A stretch of 64,000 bases of DNA from Cellulomonas gelida (lineage in GTDB: Bacteria; Actinomycetota; Actinomycetes; Actinomycetales; Cellulomonadaceae): the NCBI RefSeq assembly GCF_006538725.1, contig NZ_BJLQ01000006.1:62001-126000 (forward strand), read 5' to 3'. The notes under the pieces are model-generated. The model searched no databases. It saw nothing but the letters and a program-made list of their open reading frames with translations, and was not told where the DNA came from. The position numbers and the translations under genes were made by a program. This document shows, piece by piece, positions 1-9,227 of the stretch (within the stretch, counting starts at the first letter, position 1; every line of letters begins with the position of its first letter).

Positions 1-1
1 C

Positions 2-574
2 GACGGCGACCAGATCATGGGCGTGCTCGCCGTCGCGCTGCGCGACCAGGGCGAGCTCGCGGGCGACACGCTCGTCGCCACGGTGATGAGCAACCTCGGC
101 CTGCGCCTCGCGATGGACGCGGTCGGCATCACGACGCTCGACACCGCGGTCGGTGACCGCTACGTGCTCGAGGCGATGCGCGCCGGCGGGTACACGCTCG
201 GCGGCGAGCAGTCGGGCCACATCATCATGTCGAAGCACGCGACCACCGGCGACGGCGTGCTCACCGCGCTGCACCTCGCGTCGCGCGTCGCGGCGACGAG
301 CACGCCGCTGCACGAGCTCGCGTCGATCGTCCAGCGCCTGCCGCAGACGCTCCTCAACGTCCCTGGTGTGGACAAGAACCGCACCGACGACGAGGCGCTG
401 CTGGCGGCCGTGGCGGCCGCCGAGGCCCGCCTGGGCCGGACGGGCCGGGTGCTCCTGCGCCCCAGCGGCACCGAGCCGCTCGTGCGCGTGATGGTCGAGG
501 CGGCGACGCAGGACGACGCCGACGCGGTGGCGGGCGAGCTCGCGGACGTCGTGCGGGACCGGTTGGCGCTGTGA
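2..574 (+). CDS. glmM: Phosphoglucosamine mutase, C-terminal part (cut by window edge)
   Basis: Only about the last 190 residues are visible. The enzyme converts glucosamine-6-phosphate to glucosamine-1-phosphate on the way to UDP-GlcNAc and peptidoglycan. The first visible codons read [10 protein letters not shown], just after the metal-binding loop. The sugar-binding loop GEQSGH and the C-terminal phosphate-binding loop [14 protein letters not shown] follow. The start and the catalytic serine lie outside the window. The stop codon overlaps the GTG of def (GTGA), which implies translational coupling. glmS, the step before it in the same pathway, lies 2.7 kb downstream. The identification is firm from the two loops and the context. 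Confidence 0.96.
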   Translation, partial: DGDQIMGVLAVALRDQGELAGDTLVATVMSNLGLRLAMDAVGITTLDTAVGDRYVLEAMRAGGYTLGGEQSGHIIMSKHATTGDGVLTALHLASRVAATSTPLHELASIVQRLPQTLLNVPGVDKNRTDDEALLAAVAAAEARLGRTGRVLLRPSGTEPLVRVMVEAATQDDADAVAGELADVVRDRLAL

Positions 575-1221
575 CGACGCTCGACGCCCAGCTCCGCGAC
601 GAGGTGCTGCGGCTGATCGAGCGCGCGGGCGAGCGCACGGCGCCGATCGTCCGTGCGGGGCACCCCGTGCTCCGGGCGCTCGCGCGCCCGTACGACGGCC
701 AGCTGGCCGACGACGAGCTCGCGGCCCTCGTCGCGCTGATGCACCGCACGATGCGCGCCGCGCCGGGTGTAGGGCTCGCGGCGCCGCAGGTCGGCCTGCC
801 GCTCGCGCTCGCCGTGATCGAGGACGCCGGGGTGGCCGACGAGCGCGTCTCGGAGGTCCGCGAACGGGCGCCGCTGCCGTTCCGCGTCCTGGTCAACCCC
901 TCCTACGAGCCGGTCGGCGACGCGCTCGCGTCGTTCTACGAGGGCTGCCTGTCCGTGCCCGCGTACCAGGCTGTCGTCGCGCGGCACCGTCAGGTGCGCC
1001 TCACGGGCGCCGACGAGACCGGTGCGCCGCTCGACGAGGTCGTCACGGGCTGGTCCGCGCGGATCGTCCAGCACGAGACCGACCACCTGCGCGGCACGCT
1101 CTACCTGGACCGCGCGGAGCTGCGCTCGCTCGCGGCCGCCGACGAGGTGGGCCTGCGCTGGGCGACCGAGCCGCGGCCTGAGGCCGCTTCGGCCGCGCTC
1201 GGGTTCGTCCTGCCCTCCTGA
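571..1221 (+). CDS. def: Peptide deformylase
   Basis: Removes the N-formyl group from nascent proteins in the cytoplasm. All three family motifs are present in order: [17 protein letters not shown] with the metal-binding cysteine, and QHETDHL with the two metal-binding histidines and the catalytic glutamate. At 216 residues it is slightly longer than the E. coli enzyme, with about 30 extra N-terminal residues, as is common in actinobacterial forms. The GTG start overlaps the glmM stop, so the gene is probably the second cistron of a glmM-def unit. No cysteine-free or truncated variant features are seen, so activity is expected. Confidence 0.97.
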   Translation: MTTLDAQLRDEVLRLIERAGERTAPIVRAGHPVLRALARPYDGQLADDELAALVALMHRTMRAAPGVGLAAPQVGLPLALAVIEDAGVADERVSEVRERAPLPFRVLVNPSYEPVGDALASFYEGCLSVPAYQAVVARHRQVRLTGADETGAPLDEVVTGWSARIVQHETDHLRGTLYLDRAELRSLAAADEVGLRWATEPRPEAASAALGFVLPS

Positions 1222-1432
1222 GCCCCGGAACCAGCGCCGCGCGCCGCGCGTTGGGCTGATCAGGGCCCCCGCGTCCTGCCTGCGGGTGCCGCGGGGTCGA
1301 ACCAGGGGTGACCTGCGGATGACCGGGGGTCGACCAGGGTGGTCACGGGTGCCGCCGCGGTCCGTGGCACCGTACGGTGGACCACGGGGCGATGCCCGTG
1401 GTCAGCGGACAGCCTCGGACGGACGGAGCGAG

Positions 1433-2164
1433 ATGGGTCTGGAGCAGTGGGCGCTCGATCTCGCGGGCTCGCCGTGGGTGTACCTGGCGATGTACCTGTT
1501 CGCGGCGATCGACGGGTTCTTCCCGCCGATCCCGAGCGAGTCCGTGGTGATCGCGCTGGCCGCGCTCGCAGTCGGCCCCGGCGGTGAGCCGTCGCTGTGG
1601 CTCCTGGTGCCCGTCGCCGCGGCGGGCGCCTTCACGGGGGACCAGATCGCCTACACGATCGGCTCGCGCGTGAAGGTGCACGAGCTGCGCCTGTTCCGCT
1701 CCGGCAAGGCGCAGGCCGCGCTCGCGTGGGCGGAGCGCGCCCTCGAGCGGCGCGGGGCGTCGTTCATCATCGCGGCCCGCTACATCCCGATCGGCCGCGT
1801 CGCGGTCAACATGACCGCCGGCGCGGTGCGCTACCCGCGGCGCCGGTTCACGCTCCTGGCGGGGATCGCCGCGATCACGTGGGCGTGCTACTCGACCGTG
1901 ATCGGCGTGAGCGCGGGTGCCGCGTTCCGCGACCACTCACCGCTGTGGGGCGTCGTCGTCGGCGTCATCGGCGGGGTGGTCATCGGGATCCTCGTCGACT
2001 GGCTGCTGCGTCGCTGGATGGGCGGCAGCGCGCCGGCGGAGGCCGTGCCGGCCACGGCTGCCGACGAGACGGGCCAGGACACCGCCGAGACGGGCGACGA
2101 GACGAGCGGGGCGGTCACGCCGACGCAGGAGCGTGACCCCGGGACGCGGGTCCCTCCGGCCTGA
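1433..2164 (+). CDS. DedA-family membrane protein
   Basis: A 243-residue integral membrane protein of the DedA/SNARE-associated (VTT) family, whose members act in lipid-carrier handling and membrane homeostasis. Visible features are the early re-entrant segment with FFPPIPSE, the glycine-rich GAFTGDQIAYTIG stretch, and the RYIPIGRVAVNMTAG motif carrying the conserved arginine and glycine of the family. A final helix near residues 180-205 precedes a charged, low-complexity tail. The ATG is chosen because GGAGCGAG lies just upstream and the hydrophobic part begins soon after; a longer in-frame reading has no family-like residues. It converges on coaA with only 11 bases between stops. The substrate is unknown. 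Confidence 0.9.
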   Translation: MGLEQWALDLAGSPWVYLAMYLFAAIDGFFPPIPSESVVIALAALAVGPGGEPSLWLLVPVAAAGAFTGDQIAYTIGSRVKVHELRLFRSGKAQAALAWAERALERRGASFIIAARYIPIGRVAVNMTAGAVRYPRRRFTLLAGIAAITWACYSTVIGVSAGAAFRDHSPLWGVVVGVIGGVVIGILVDWLLRRWMGGSAPAEAVPATAADETGQDTAETGDETSGAVTPTQERDPGTRVPPA

Positions 2165-2175
2165 CGGCTCCTGGG

Positions 2176-3141
2176 CTACAGCTTGCGCAGGCGCACGCGC
2201 TGCACGCTGTGGTCGGAGCCCTTGGTGAGCACGAGCGTCGCGCGGCTGCGCGTCGGCAGGATGTTCTGCTCGAGGTTGGGCGAGTTGATCGAGTCCCAGA
2301 TCGACTCGGCGCGCTCCACCGCCTGCTCGTCGGACAGCGACGCGTACCGGTGGAAGTAGGAGGCCGGGTCCGCGAACGCGGTCTGCCGCAGGCTCAGGAA
2401 CCGGTCGACGTACCACTGCCGCACGTCGCGCGGCTTGGCGTCGACGTAGATCGAGAAGTCGAAGAAGTCGCTCACCGCGAGGCTCGACACCCCCTCGGCG
2501 GACGACCGTGCGGGCTGCAGCACGTTGAGGCCCTCGACGATCAGCACGTCGGGCCGCCGCACCACGATCTGCTCGCCCGGGACGATGTCGTACGTGAGGT
2601 GCGAGTACACGGGTGCGCTGACCTCGGGCCGGCCCGCCTTGACCTTGGAGACGAAGCGCAGCAGCGCGCGCCGGTCGTAGGACTCGGGGAAGCCCTTGCG
2701 CTGCATGAGGCCGCGCCGCTCGAGCTCGGCGTTCGGGTACAGGAACCCGTCGGTCGTGATGAGCTGCACGCGCGGGGTCGCGGGCCAGCGCGCGAGCAGC
2801 TCGCGCAGCAGGCGCGCGGTGGTGGACTTGCCCACCGCGACCGATCCCGCGACACCGATGACGAACGGCGTGGGGGTGATGTCCTCGCGCAGGAACGTCG
2901 AGGACGCCGCGTGCAGCCCGCGGGTCGCCTCGATGTACAGGTCGAGCAGGCGCGAGATCGGGCGGTAGATCGCGTCGACCTCGGCGAGGTCGATCGGGTC
3001 GCCGATCCCCGCGAGCCGGTCGACGTCGGCGTCGGTCAGGGGCAGCGGGGTCGATGCCGAGAGCCGGCGCCAGGCCTCGCGGTCGAGGTCGACGTAGGGC
3101 GTGGAGGGTGCCAGGGACGGTGTCGACGACGACGGGAGCAC
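2176..3141 (-). CDS. coaA: Pantothenate kinase, type I
   Basis: Phosphorylates pantothenate, the committed step of coenzyme A synthesis. The 321-residue protein has the P-loop [12 protein letters not shown] with its lysine at about residue 105, followed by TTDGFLYPN and the [15 protein letters not shown] segment typical of type I enzymes, and it ends in VRLRKL as in mycobacterial CoaA. I chose the GTG at 3141 because residues after it ([11 protein letters not shown]) align with the usual N-terminus, whereas the longer frame would run into the glmS start. It is divergent from glmS with about 105 bases between start codons. Confidence 0.95.
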   Translation of the reverse strand: MLPSSSTPSLAPSTPYVDLDREAWRRLSASTPLPLTDADVDRLAGIGDPIDLAEVDAIYRPISRLLDLYIEATRGLHAASSTFLREDITPTPFVIGVAGSVAVGKSTTARLLRELLARWPATPRVQLITTDGFLYPNAELERRGLMQRKGFPESYDRRALLRFVSKVKAGRPEVSAPVYSHLTYDIVPGEQIVVRRPDVLIVEGLNVLQPARSSAEGVSSLAVSDFFDFSIYVDAKPRDVRQWYVDRFLSLRQTAFADPASYFHRYASLSDEQAVERAESIWDSINSPNLEQNILPTRSRATLVLTKGSDHSVQRVRLRKL

Positions 3142-3234
3142 AGAGACGATTGTGCCGGACGCAAGCCCCCTGGCACGTGACGCGGACGACGTCCGAGTCG
3201 TCGGGTACGCGGCCGATGCCCCGGGGATGCCCAG

Positions 3235-3240
3235 TAGACT
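3235..3240 (+). promoter_or_regulatory. -10 box for leaderless glmS
   Basis: TAGACT lies 7 bases before the glmS ATG at 3248, so transcription should begin at or next to the start codon. There is no Shine-Dalgarno sequence between them. The same arrangement recurs at many genes in this window. Confidence 0.65.
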
Positions 3241-3247
3241 CGCCGCC

Positions 3248-5104
3248 ATGTGTGGAATCGTCGGCTACGTCGGTAGCCCGGTCGCCAGCGCCCGCCCGCT
3301 CGACGTGGTCCTGGAGGGCCTGCGTCGTCTCGAGTACCGCGGGTACGACTCGGCGGGCGTCGCCCTCGTCGGCCCCTCGCACGAGCTCGCGACCGCCAAG
3401 AAGGCCGGCAAACTCGCGAACCTCGTCGAGGAGATCGACGCCCACCCGCTGCCCGACGCCACCGCGGCGATCGGGCACACCCGCTGGGCGACGCACGGCG
3501 GACCCACCGACCTGAACGCGCACCCGCACGTCGCGGGCCGGCTCGCGGTCATCCACAACGGCATCGTCGAGAACTTCGCGGTCCTCAAGGCCGAGCTGCT
3601 CGCCGAGGGCGTCGAGTTCGTCTCGGAGACCGACACCGAGGTCGCGGCGCAGCTCATCGCCCGCGCCTACGCCAAGACCGGTGACCTCACGCAGGCGATG
3701 GCGCACGTCGCGCGCACGCTCGAGGGCACGTTCACGCTGCTGGCCGTGCACGCCGACGACCCCGACACCGTAGTGGGCGCGCGGCACGACTCGCCGCTCG
3801 TCGTCGGACTGGGCGAGGGGGAGAACTTCCTGGGCTCGGACGTCGCGGCCTTCATCGCGCACACGCGCGAGGCGCTCGAGCTCGGCCAGGACCAGGTCGT
3901 GACGATCACGCCCGACGCGGTCGAGGTCACCGACTTCGACGGCAACGCCGCGCAGGCGCGTCGCTACACGGTCGACTGGGACGCCGCCGCCGCCGAGAAG
4001 GGTGGCTTCGCGTCCTTCATGGACAAGGAGATCCACGACCAGCCGCACGCGGTCGCGGACACCCTGCTGGGCCGGACCGACGTCAGCGGCCGCCTCGTGC
4101 TCGACGAGGTCCGCATCGACGAGTCCCTGCTGCGGGCGGTCGACAAGATCGTCGTCATCGCGTGCGGCACGGCGGCCTACGCCGGGCACGTCGCGAAGTA
4201 CGCGATCGAGCACTGGTGCCGGATCCCGGTCGAGGTCGAGCTCGCGCACGAGTTCCGCTACCGCGACCCGGTGGTCGACGAGCGCACGCTCGTCGTCGCG
4301 GTCTCGCAGTCGGGCGAGACCATGGACACGCTCATGGCCGTGCGTCACGCGCGCGAGCAGGGCGCCAAGGTCCTCGCGATCGTCAACACGCACGGCTCGA
4401 CCATCCCGCGCGAGTCCGACGCGGTCCTCTACACGCACGCCGGCCCCGAGATCGCGGTCGCCTCGACCAAGGCGTTCCTCGCGCAGATCACGGCCGCCTA
4501 CCTGCTGGGCCTGTACCTCGCGCAGCTGCGCGGCAACATGTACGCCGACGAGGTCAAGTCGATCCTCGACGAGCTGCGCGCGATCCCCGACAAGATCCAG
4601 CAGGTGCTCGACCGTGGCGGTCGCGTGCGCGAGATCGCGCGCTGGATGGCGGACACGCAGTCGGTGCTGTTCCTCGGCCGGCACGTGGGCTTCCCGGTCG
4701 CGATGGAGGGTGCGCTCAAGCTCAAGGAGCTCGCCTACATCCACGCCGAGGGCTTCGCGGCGGGGGAGCTCAAGCACGGCCCGATCGCGCTCATCGAGCC
4801 CGGCCAGCCGGTGTTCGTCGTCGTGCCGTCCCCGCGCGGCCGGCACTCGCTGCACTCGAAGGTCGTCTCCAACATCCAGGAGATCCGGGCCCGTGGTGCG
4901 CGCACGCTGGTGATCGCAGAGGACGGCGACGAGGCCGTGCGCCCGTTCGCCGACGAGGTGTTCTACGTCCCGCAGGCGCCCACGCTGCTCGCCCCGCTGC
5001 TCGCGGTGGTCCCGCTGCAGATCTTCGCGTGCGAGCTCGCGACCGCCAAGGGTCTCGACGTCGACCAGCCGCGCAACCTCGCGAAGTCCGTCACGGTCGA
5101 GTGA
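3248..5104 (+). CDS. glmS: Glutamine--fructose-6-phosphate aminotransferase (isomerizing)
   Basis: Makes glucosamine-6-phosphate from fructose-6-phosphate and glutamine, the entry to UDP-GlcNAc. The 618-residue protein starts MCGIVGYVG, with Cys2 as the N-terminal nucleophile of the glutaminase domain. Glutaminase residues include HTRWATHG and HNGIVEN. Two SIS sugar-isomerase domains follow, with [17 protein letters not shown] and the C-terminal KSVTVE signature. The ATG is set by the CGIVGY motif. A -10 box ends 7 bases upstream, so the mRNA is probably leaderless. No glmS ribozyme is seen, nor is there room for one. Only three bases separate it from the next gene, so the two are likely co-transcribed. 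Confidence 0.98.
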   Translation: MCGIVGYVGSPVASARPLDVVLEGLRRLEYRGYDSAGVALVGPSHELATAKKAGKLANLVEEIDAHPLPDATAAIGHTRWATHGGPTDLNAHPHVAGRLAVIHNGIVENFAVLKAELLAEGVEFVSETDTEVAAQLIARAYAKTGDLTQAMAHVARTLEGTFTLLAVHADDPDTVVGARHDSPLVVGLGEGENFLGSDVAAFIAHTREALELGQDQVVTITPDAVEVTDFDGNAAQARRYTVDWDAAAAEKGGFASFMDKEIHDQPHAVADTLLGRTDVSGRLVLDEVRIDESLLRAVDKIVVIACGTAAYAGHVAKYAIEHWCRIPVEVELAHEFRYRDPVVDERTLVVAVSQSGETMDTLMAVRHAREQGAKVLAIVNTHGSTIPRESDAVLYTHAGPEIAVASTKAFLAQITAAYLLGLYLAQLRGNMYADEVKSILDELRAIPDKIQQVLDRGGRVREIARWMADTQSVLFLGRHVGFPVAMEGALKLKELAYIHAEGFAAGELKHGPIALIEPGQPVFVVVPSPRGRHSLHSKVVSNIQEIRARGARTLVIAEDGDEAVRPFADEVFYVPQAPTLLAPLLAVVPLQIFACELATAKGLDVDQPRNLAKSVTVE

Positions 5105-5107
5105 CCG

Positions 5108-5500
5108 GTGGAGCTCGCCGACGCGCAGCGTGAGGTCGAGACCATCAGCCGCGTCTACGCGCGGCTGCACGGGATCGAGCGCACCGACGACTGGGCGGTG
5201 CTCAAGCTGGGCGAGGAGGTCGGCGAGCTGACGCGCGCCTACCTCGCGGCCACGGGGCGCTCACGCCACCAGGGCGAGCCCGCCGACCTCGCGGACGCGC
5301 TGCGCGACGAGGTCGCGGACGTGCTCGGCATGCTCATGATCGTTGCGCACCGCCTCGGCGTGGACCTCGACGAGGCCGTCGAGCGCAAGTGGCTGCGGTG
5401 GAAGCACCTGGTCGAGGAGCAGGACCGGCTGCCGGCGCCGGATCAGGGCGTGACGGGACTGGGCCTGACGAGCCCGGGCGTGCCGGGGCAGGGCACGTGA
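5108..5500 (+). CDS. MazG-like nucleotide pyrophosphohydrolase
   Basis: A 130-residue all-helical protein of the MazG-like NTP pyrophosphohydrolase superfamily. The magnesium-binding pattern is visible as LGEEVGEL near residue 35 and DEVADVLG near residue 70. It is a single-domain form, much shorter than E. coli MazG, and its last 25 residues are glycine-rich and probably disordered. It begins with GTG three bases after glmS, and its stop overlaps the acpS start (GTGA), so glmS, this gene and acpS appear to form one operon. The substrate cannot be inferred; house-cleaning of non-canonical nucleotides is the usual role. Confidence 0.82.
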   Translation: MELADAQREVETISRVYARLHGIERTDDWAVLKLGEEVGELTRAYLAATGRSRHQGEPADLADALRDEVADVLGMLMIVAHRLGVDLDEAVERKWLRWKHLVEEQDRLPAPDQGVTGLGLTSPGVPGQGT

Positions 5501-5850
5501 TCGCGGGCGTCGGGATCGACGTGGTCGACATCGCGCGGTTCGTCGCCACGCTCGAGCGCGTCCCCGCCCTGCGGGAACGACTGTTCACGCCCGACGAGCG
5601 CGAGCTGCCCGCAGCGTCGCTCGCCGCGCGGTTCGCCGCGAAGGAAGCCATCGCCAAGGCCCTCGGCGCGCCTCCGGGCATGTCGTGGCAGGACGCGACC
5701 GTCCGGCGCGTCGCCGGGGCCCAGCCGGTCGTCGAGGTCACCGGTACGGTGCTCGCCCGGGCGTCCGAGCTCGGCATCGCACGGTTCCACCTGTCGATCT
5801 CGCACGACGCGGGCATCGCGTCCGCGGTCGTCGTCGCCGAGCGCGACTGA
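5497..5850 (+). CDS. acpS: Holo-[acyl-carrier-protein] synthase
   Basis: Transfers 4'-phosphopantetheine from CoA to acyl carrier protein. The 117-residue length is standard. Both magnesium/CoA motifs are present: GIGID-type (read [12 protein letters not shown]) at the N-terminus and [12 protein letters not shown] around residues 47-58. The C-terminal part contains FHLSISHD. The GTG start overlaps the preceding MazG-like gene. It uses the product of the pathway begun by coaA, encoded nearby. A strong hairpin just after the stop probably terminates the glmS-MazG-acpS operon. Confidence 0.96.
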   Translation: MIAGVGIDVVDIARFVATLERVPALRERLFTPDERELPAASLAARFAAKEAIAKALGAPPGMSWQDATVRRVAGAQPVVEVTGTVLARASELGIARFHLSISHDAGIASAVVVAERD

Positions 5851-5889
5851 CGCGAAGGCCCCGCCCCCCGGCGGGACGAGGCCCTCGCG
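5851..5889. terminator. Bidirectional terminator hairpin
   Basis: Arms CGCG-AA-GGCC and GGCC-CT-CGCG, with a C-rich and G-rich inner stem, lie between the convergent stops of acpS and the secreted Ig-like gene. No long T tract follows, as is usual in actinobacteria. Confidence 0.75.
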
Positions 5890-5905
5890 TGCGGTCGGGC
5901 TGCCG

Positions 5906-7360
5906 CTAGCGGCGGATCGTCCTCGTCGCGGAGTACGCGGTCCCGTTGTGGTAGCCGGTCTTCGAAGCCGTGACCTTGACGCGGATCGTCCTGCCCGCGT
6001 CCGCGCTGGTCAGGACGTAGGTCGAGGCGGTCGCGCCGGGGATCGCCGCACCGTCACGCTGCCACTGGAACGCGTACCGCAGACCGGAGCGCGACCAGGT
6101 CCCGGGCGACGCGGTGAGCGTCCGCCCGACCGCGGCGACCCCGGTGATCGTCGGAGCGCCCGTGACGGTCGGCGCTGAGCCGCGCCGGACGGTGTTCGTC
6201 GGCACGGACGTCCGCACGCCGTGCCCGTACCCGTCGACGTACGGACGCAGCCGGGTGCGCACGGAGATGGCAGCGCCGCGGTCGGCGGCCCGCAGCCGGT
6301 AGGTCGACGCGGTCGCGCCGGAGATCGGCGCGCCGTCGCGGAGCCACTGGAAGCTGACCTTGCCCTTGACGGACCACGTGCCGGCCTTCGCCGTGAGGGC
6401 CGCGCCGACCTGGGCCCGGCCGGTCACGGTCGGGACGGTCCGGGGCTGTGCACCCAGGACGTGGACGTCGACCCGGGACGCGCCGCCGGCGAACGACGAG
6501 GCGGTCGTCAGCGAACGGGTCAGCGCGCGGTTCTTGCCGCCGTAGTAGTACGCGTCCTCGAAGTGCACCGTGTCGTCGCCCGTGTCCACCGGGATCGCGA
6601 CCGTGTAGCGTGCGCCCGCGAGCAAGCCCTGCGTCGGGAGCGTGAGCTGGACGGCCTCGCCCGACGCGGTCGTGGCGGCGCGCGTGGCACGCGCCTGGGC
6701 TGCGGCGCCGGCGGTGGCCGCCGCCGAGGCGAGCTGCTCGCCGAACGGGAGCGTGCCGTCGCCCGGGCCGATCAGGTCGGCGAGGAGCGCGTTGCCCGCG
6801 ATACCCATGAGCCGACCGTTCCCGGGCTCGACGACGAAGAAGCCGGCCGGCGACCAACGAGGCTCCTTGCCGTCGGATGGAAGCACGACCGTCACGTCGG
6901 TGGCCTTCGCCGAGGCGTGCGCGGTGACAGCGAGCCCCGTGGTCCCGGCCCTCACGAGCGTGGCGTCGGCGGCACGCGCCACGAGTGCGCCGGGCGTGTA
7001 GTAGCCCCCGCCCATGACACCGAGGACGTCCAGGACGCTGATCTGGTACGACCGTCCCGCCTTGAGCCCGGTGAGGCTGAAGGAGCCGTCGGGCTCGGGG
7101 AAGGCGAAGGCCGACGCGTCCTCGCCCGTCGCGCCGGGCGCCCACGCCATCACCAGCGTGAGCTCGGTGTCCGTGCCCGTCGGGGCCGACAGGGTGCCGC
7201 TGATGCTCGTCGTGGTGGCCGCCGTGGACGTCGTGGAGGTCGAGGTCGTCCCGGCCGCCGCGGCGGGCGTCGCGCCCGCGAGCATGGCGCCGAGGGCGGC
7301 GACGAGCGCCAGGAGCGCGACGAGCACGCGCGGACGGGCAGGGTTCGAGATCTGGTGCAT
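5906..7360 (-). CDS. Secreted protein with two C-terminal Ig-like repeats (paralog 1)
   Basis: A 484-residue exported protein of unknown function. It starts with a clear Sec signal (basic start, hydrophobic run, cleavage near ATPAAAA), followed by a Ser/Thr-rich stretch. Residues of about 50-130 resemble a carboxypeptidase-regulatory/prealbumin-like beta-sandwich (ISGTLSAPTG, GSFSLTGLKAGRSYQISVLD). The C-terminus holds two repeats with the pattern G-T-W-S, F-Q-W-x-R-D-G, I-x-G-A-T-A-S-T-Y, A-D-x-G, starting near residues 320 and 410. No catalytic motif or sortase anchor is seen, so it is probably released or wall-associated. GGAGG precedes the ATG. It is a tandem paralog of the gene at 7623-8987. 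Confidence 0.85.
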   Translation of the reverse strand: MHQISNPARPRVLVALLALVAALGAMLAGATPAAAAGTTSTSTTSTAATTTSISGTLSAPTGTDTELTLVMAWAPGATGEDASAFAFPEPDGSFSLTGLKAGRSYQISVLDVLGVMGGGYYTPGALVARAADATLVRAGTTGLAVTAHASAKATDVTVVLPSDGKEPRWSPAGFFVVEPGNGRLMGIAGNALLADLIGPGDGTLPFGEQLASAAATAGAAAQARATRAATTASGEAVQLTLPTQGLLAGARYTVAIPVDTGDDTVHFEDAYYYGGKNRALTRSLTTASSFAGGASRVDVHVLGAQPRTVPTVTGRAQVGAALTAKAGTWSVKGKVSFQWLRDGAPISGATASTYRLRAADRGAAISVRTRLRPYVDGYGHGVRTSVPTNTVRRGSAPTVTGAPTITGVAAVGRTLTASPGTWSRSGLRYAFQWQRDGAAIPGATASTYVLTSADAGRTIRVKVTASKTGYHNGTAYSATRTIRR

Positions 7361-7559
7361 GGGCGTCCTCCGGTCGCCGGGCGCGGCACGGTGACGCGGC
7401 CCGTACGCGAGGGTCCCGCATCCCGCGGACGACCTCGTGCCGCTGTCACCCGAACGGACCCTGCGCCCGCCCGAGTGCTCCCGGTCTGCCCGCGTGACCT
7501 GCCCGTGCCGGGTCCCGCTTCGGGTGACGACGCCAGCAACGGCGCGTCGTCGCGGGCAG

Positions 7560-7597
7560 CACGAAGGCCCCGTCCCGAGGCGGGCGGGGCCCTCGTG
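7560..7597 (-). terminator. Terminator after secreted paralog 2
   Basis: CACGAAGGCCCCG pairs with CGGGGCCCTCGTG across a 12-base loop, with one internal mismatch. It lies downstream of the minus-strand gene that ends at 7623. Confidence 0.75.
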
Positions 7598-7622
7598 GTG
7601 GTGCTGGACGACGGTGGTGGTG

Positions 7623-8987
7623 CTACTTGACGGTGGCGGTGCTGGCCGAGCGTGCGGTGCCGGTGGCGTAGCCGGTCCGCTTGGCGGTGACGCGCACGGA
7701 GATCTTCTTGCCGGCGTCGGCCTTGGTCAGCGCGTACGTCGACTTCGTCGCGCCGGTGATGTCCTTGCCGTCGCGCAGCCAGCGGTAGGAGTAGGTCAGC
7801 CCCGTGAGGTTCCAGCTGCCGCGGGAGGCGGTGAGCTTCTTGCCGGCCTGGGCGGTGCCGCTGACCTTGGGCGCGGCGGTGGCCTTCGGCGCAGCGCCCA
7901 GGGCGACCTTGGCGGTCTGCGCGGACGACTTCACGCCGTAGCCGTAACCCTTGATGGTCGGCTTGAGCGTGGTGCGCACGGACACCCTCGCGCCGTGGTC
8001 ACTGCCGCGCAGCGTGTACGTCGAGGCCGTCGCGCCGGAGATGGCCTTGCCGTTGCGCAGCCACTGGTAGGACACCGTGCCGGCAAGCGAGAACGTGCCG
8101 GCCTTCGCGGTGAGGGTCTTGCCGACCTTCGCGGTGCCGGTGACGGTCGGAGCGGTCTTCGCGGTGGCGCCCAGGACGTGCCAGTCGACCTTCGTCGTGC
8201 CGCCGGTGAACGTCGCCGCCGACGACAGCGACCGGGTGACGGAGCGGTTCACGCCGCCGTAGAAGTAGAGGTTGTCCTCGAAGTCCGGCGTCGCCTCGCT
8301 CGGCACGGCGACTGCTGCCAGCGTGTAGTCCACGCCCGAGACGAGCCCGGCCGTTGGCATGTCCATGCGCGTGACCTCGCCGTCCGCGAGGGCTGCGAAC
8401 GAGCCCCGCAGGGGGCTCGCGGTCGGGCCCGCGCGCATGGCTCGCGCGTCTCCGGAGCCCGCGTTCCCGACGAAGCCGGTGATGCGGCCGTTGCCCGGCT
8501 CGAGGACGTAGAAGCCCGCGGGGTTCCACGTGGGGTAGGTCCCGTCCGCGGGGAGCACGATGCCGATGTCGGTGGCGGGCGCGGACGCGCGCGTCCGGAT
8601 GGTGATCCCGGTGCTCCCGGCCTTGACCAGCGTCGCGTCGGCGGCGGCGGGCACCAGCTTGTCGCGCGTGTAGTAGCCCGCGCCGGTCTTCCCTGAGTAG
8701 TCGATGACGCTGAGCTGGTAGGACGTGCCCGCCTCGAGCTCGTCGAGCGTGAAGGAACCGGTGCTGTCGAGCGAAGCGGTGTCCGTCACGTCGTCGAACG
8801 TCGCCGTCCGCTCCCAGGCGACGACCGCGATCGCGTCGAGGTAGGCGCCGGACGGCACGGTGACCCGGCCGCTGATGGTGGCCGACGCGGCGCTCGCGGG
8901 CGCGGCGGCGACGAGGGTCGCCGCGAGCAGCGTCCCGCTCGTCGCGAGTGCGAGGAGCGCGCGGGAGCGCGTCTTCGTGATCGTCAT
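7623..8987 (-). CDS. Secreted protein with two C-terminal Ig-like repeats (paralog 2)
   Basis: A 454-residue exported protein that is collinear with the next gene downstream (5906-7360). It has a signal peptide ending near APASA, the same prealbumin-like region (TISGRVTVPSG, GSFTLDELEAGTSYQLSVID), the shared GYYTRDKLVPAAADATLVKAG segment, PAGFYVLEPGNGRI, and FYGGVNRSVTRSL. It ends in the same two Ig-like repeats (YQWLRNGKAISGATASTY, YRWLRDGKDITGATKSTY). Lysine is more frequent here than in paralog 1, where arginine is preferred at the same sites. GAAGGA precedes the ATG. Each paralog has its own terminator, so they are probably separate units. The function is unknown; surface binding or adhesion is only a guess. 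Confidence 0.85.
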   Translation of the reverse strand: MTITKTRSRALLALATSGTLLAATLVAAAPASAASATISGRVTVPSGAYLDAIAVVAWERTATFDDVTDTASLDSTGSFTLDELEAGTSYQLSVIDYSGKTGAGYYTRDKLVPAAADATLVKAGSTGITIRTRASAPATDIGIVLPADGTYPTWNPAGFYVLEPGNGRITGFVGNAGSGDARAMRAGPTASPLRGSFAALADGEVTRMDMPTAGLVSGVDYTLAAVAVPSEATPDFEDNLYFYGGVNRSVTRSLSSAATFTGGTTKVDWHVLGATAKTAPTVTGTAKVGKTLTAKAGTFSLAGTVSYQWLRNGKAISGATASTYTLRGSDHGARVSVRTTLKPTIKGYGYGVKSSAQTAKVALGAAPKATAAPKVSGTAQAGKKLTASRGSWNLTGLTYSYRWLRDGKDITGATKSTYALTKADAGKKISVRVTAKRTGYATGTARSASTATVK

Positions 8988-9227
8988 GGGTGTCCTTCGG
9001 TCGCGTGGTGATCGGGCGAGGGGACTGGCCCCCGGGTGCTGGGATGGGGGCCCTGCGAGTCCTCAGCCGCGGGGGCTCGTCGGGCGCATCGGCCCGGCGT
9101 GAGGATGGCGCACTTCGCTGACCTGCACGTTCACCGTCACCCGTACGGCGCGCGCGAGTTGCCCCGGATGTCCGTTGCGTCGGCCGCAGGCGCCCGGACG
9201 TCACCCGCACGGGGGAGCCCGAAGGTC
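8988..9227. other. Intergenic stretch with no recognised element
   Basis: About 240 bases upstream of secreted paralog 2 and downstream of the helicase stop. I see no convincing small ORF, repeat or operator; it should contain the promoter of paralog 2. Confidence 0.4.

Noticed and set aside
3142-3247. A glmS-type ribozyme in the coaA-glmS intergenic region.
   Set aside because: Only about 105 bases are available and the predicted promoter places the start of transcription at the start codon, leaving no leader.
1937-5170. A very long open reading frame on the minus strand opposite coaA and glmS (over 1000 codons), and similar ones opposite the hydrogenase and pta.
   Set aside because: High GC and third-position bias make antisense frames stay open; they have no family motifs and are contradicted by clear genes on the other strand.
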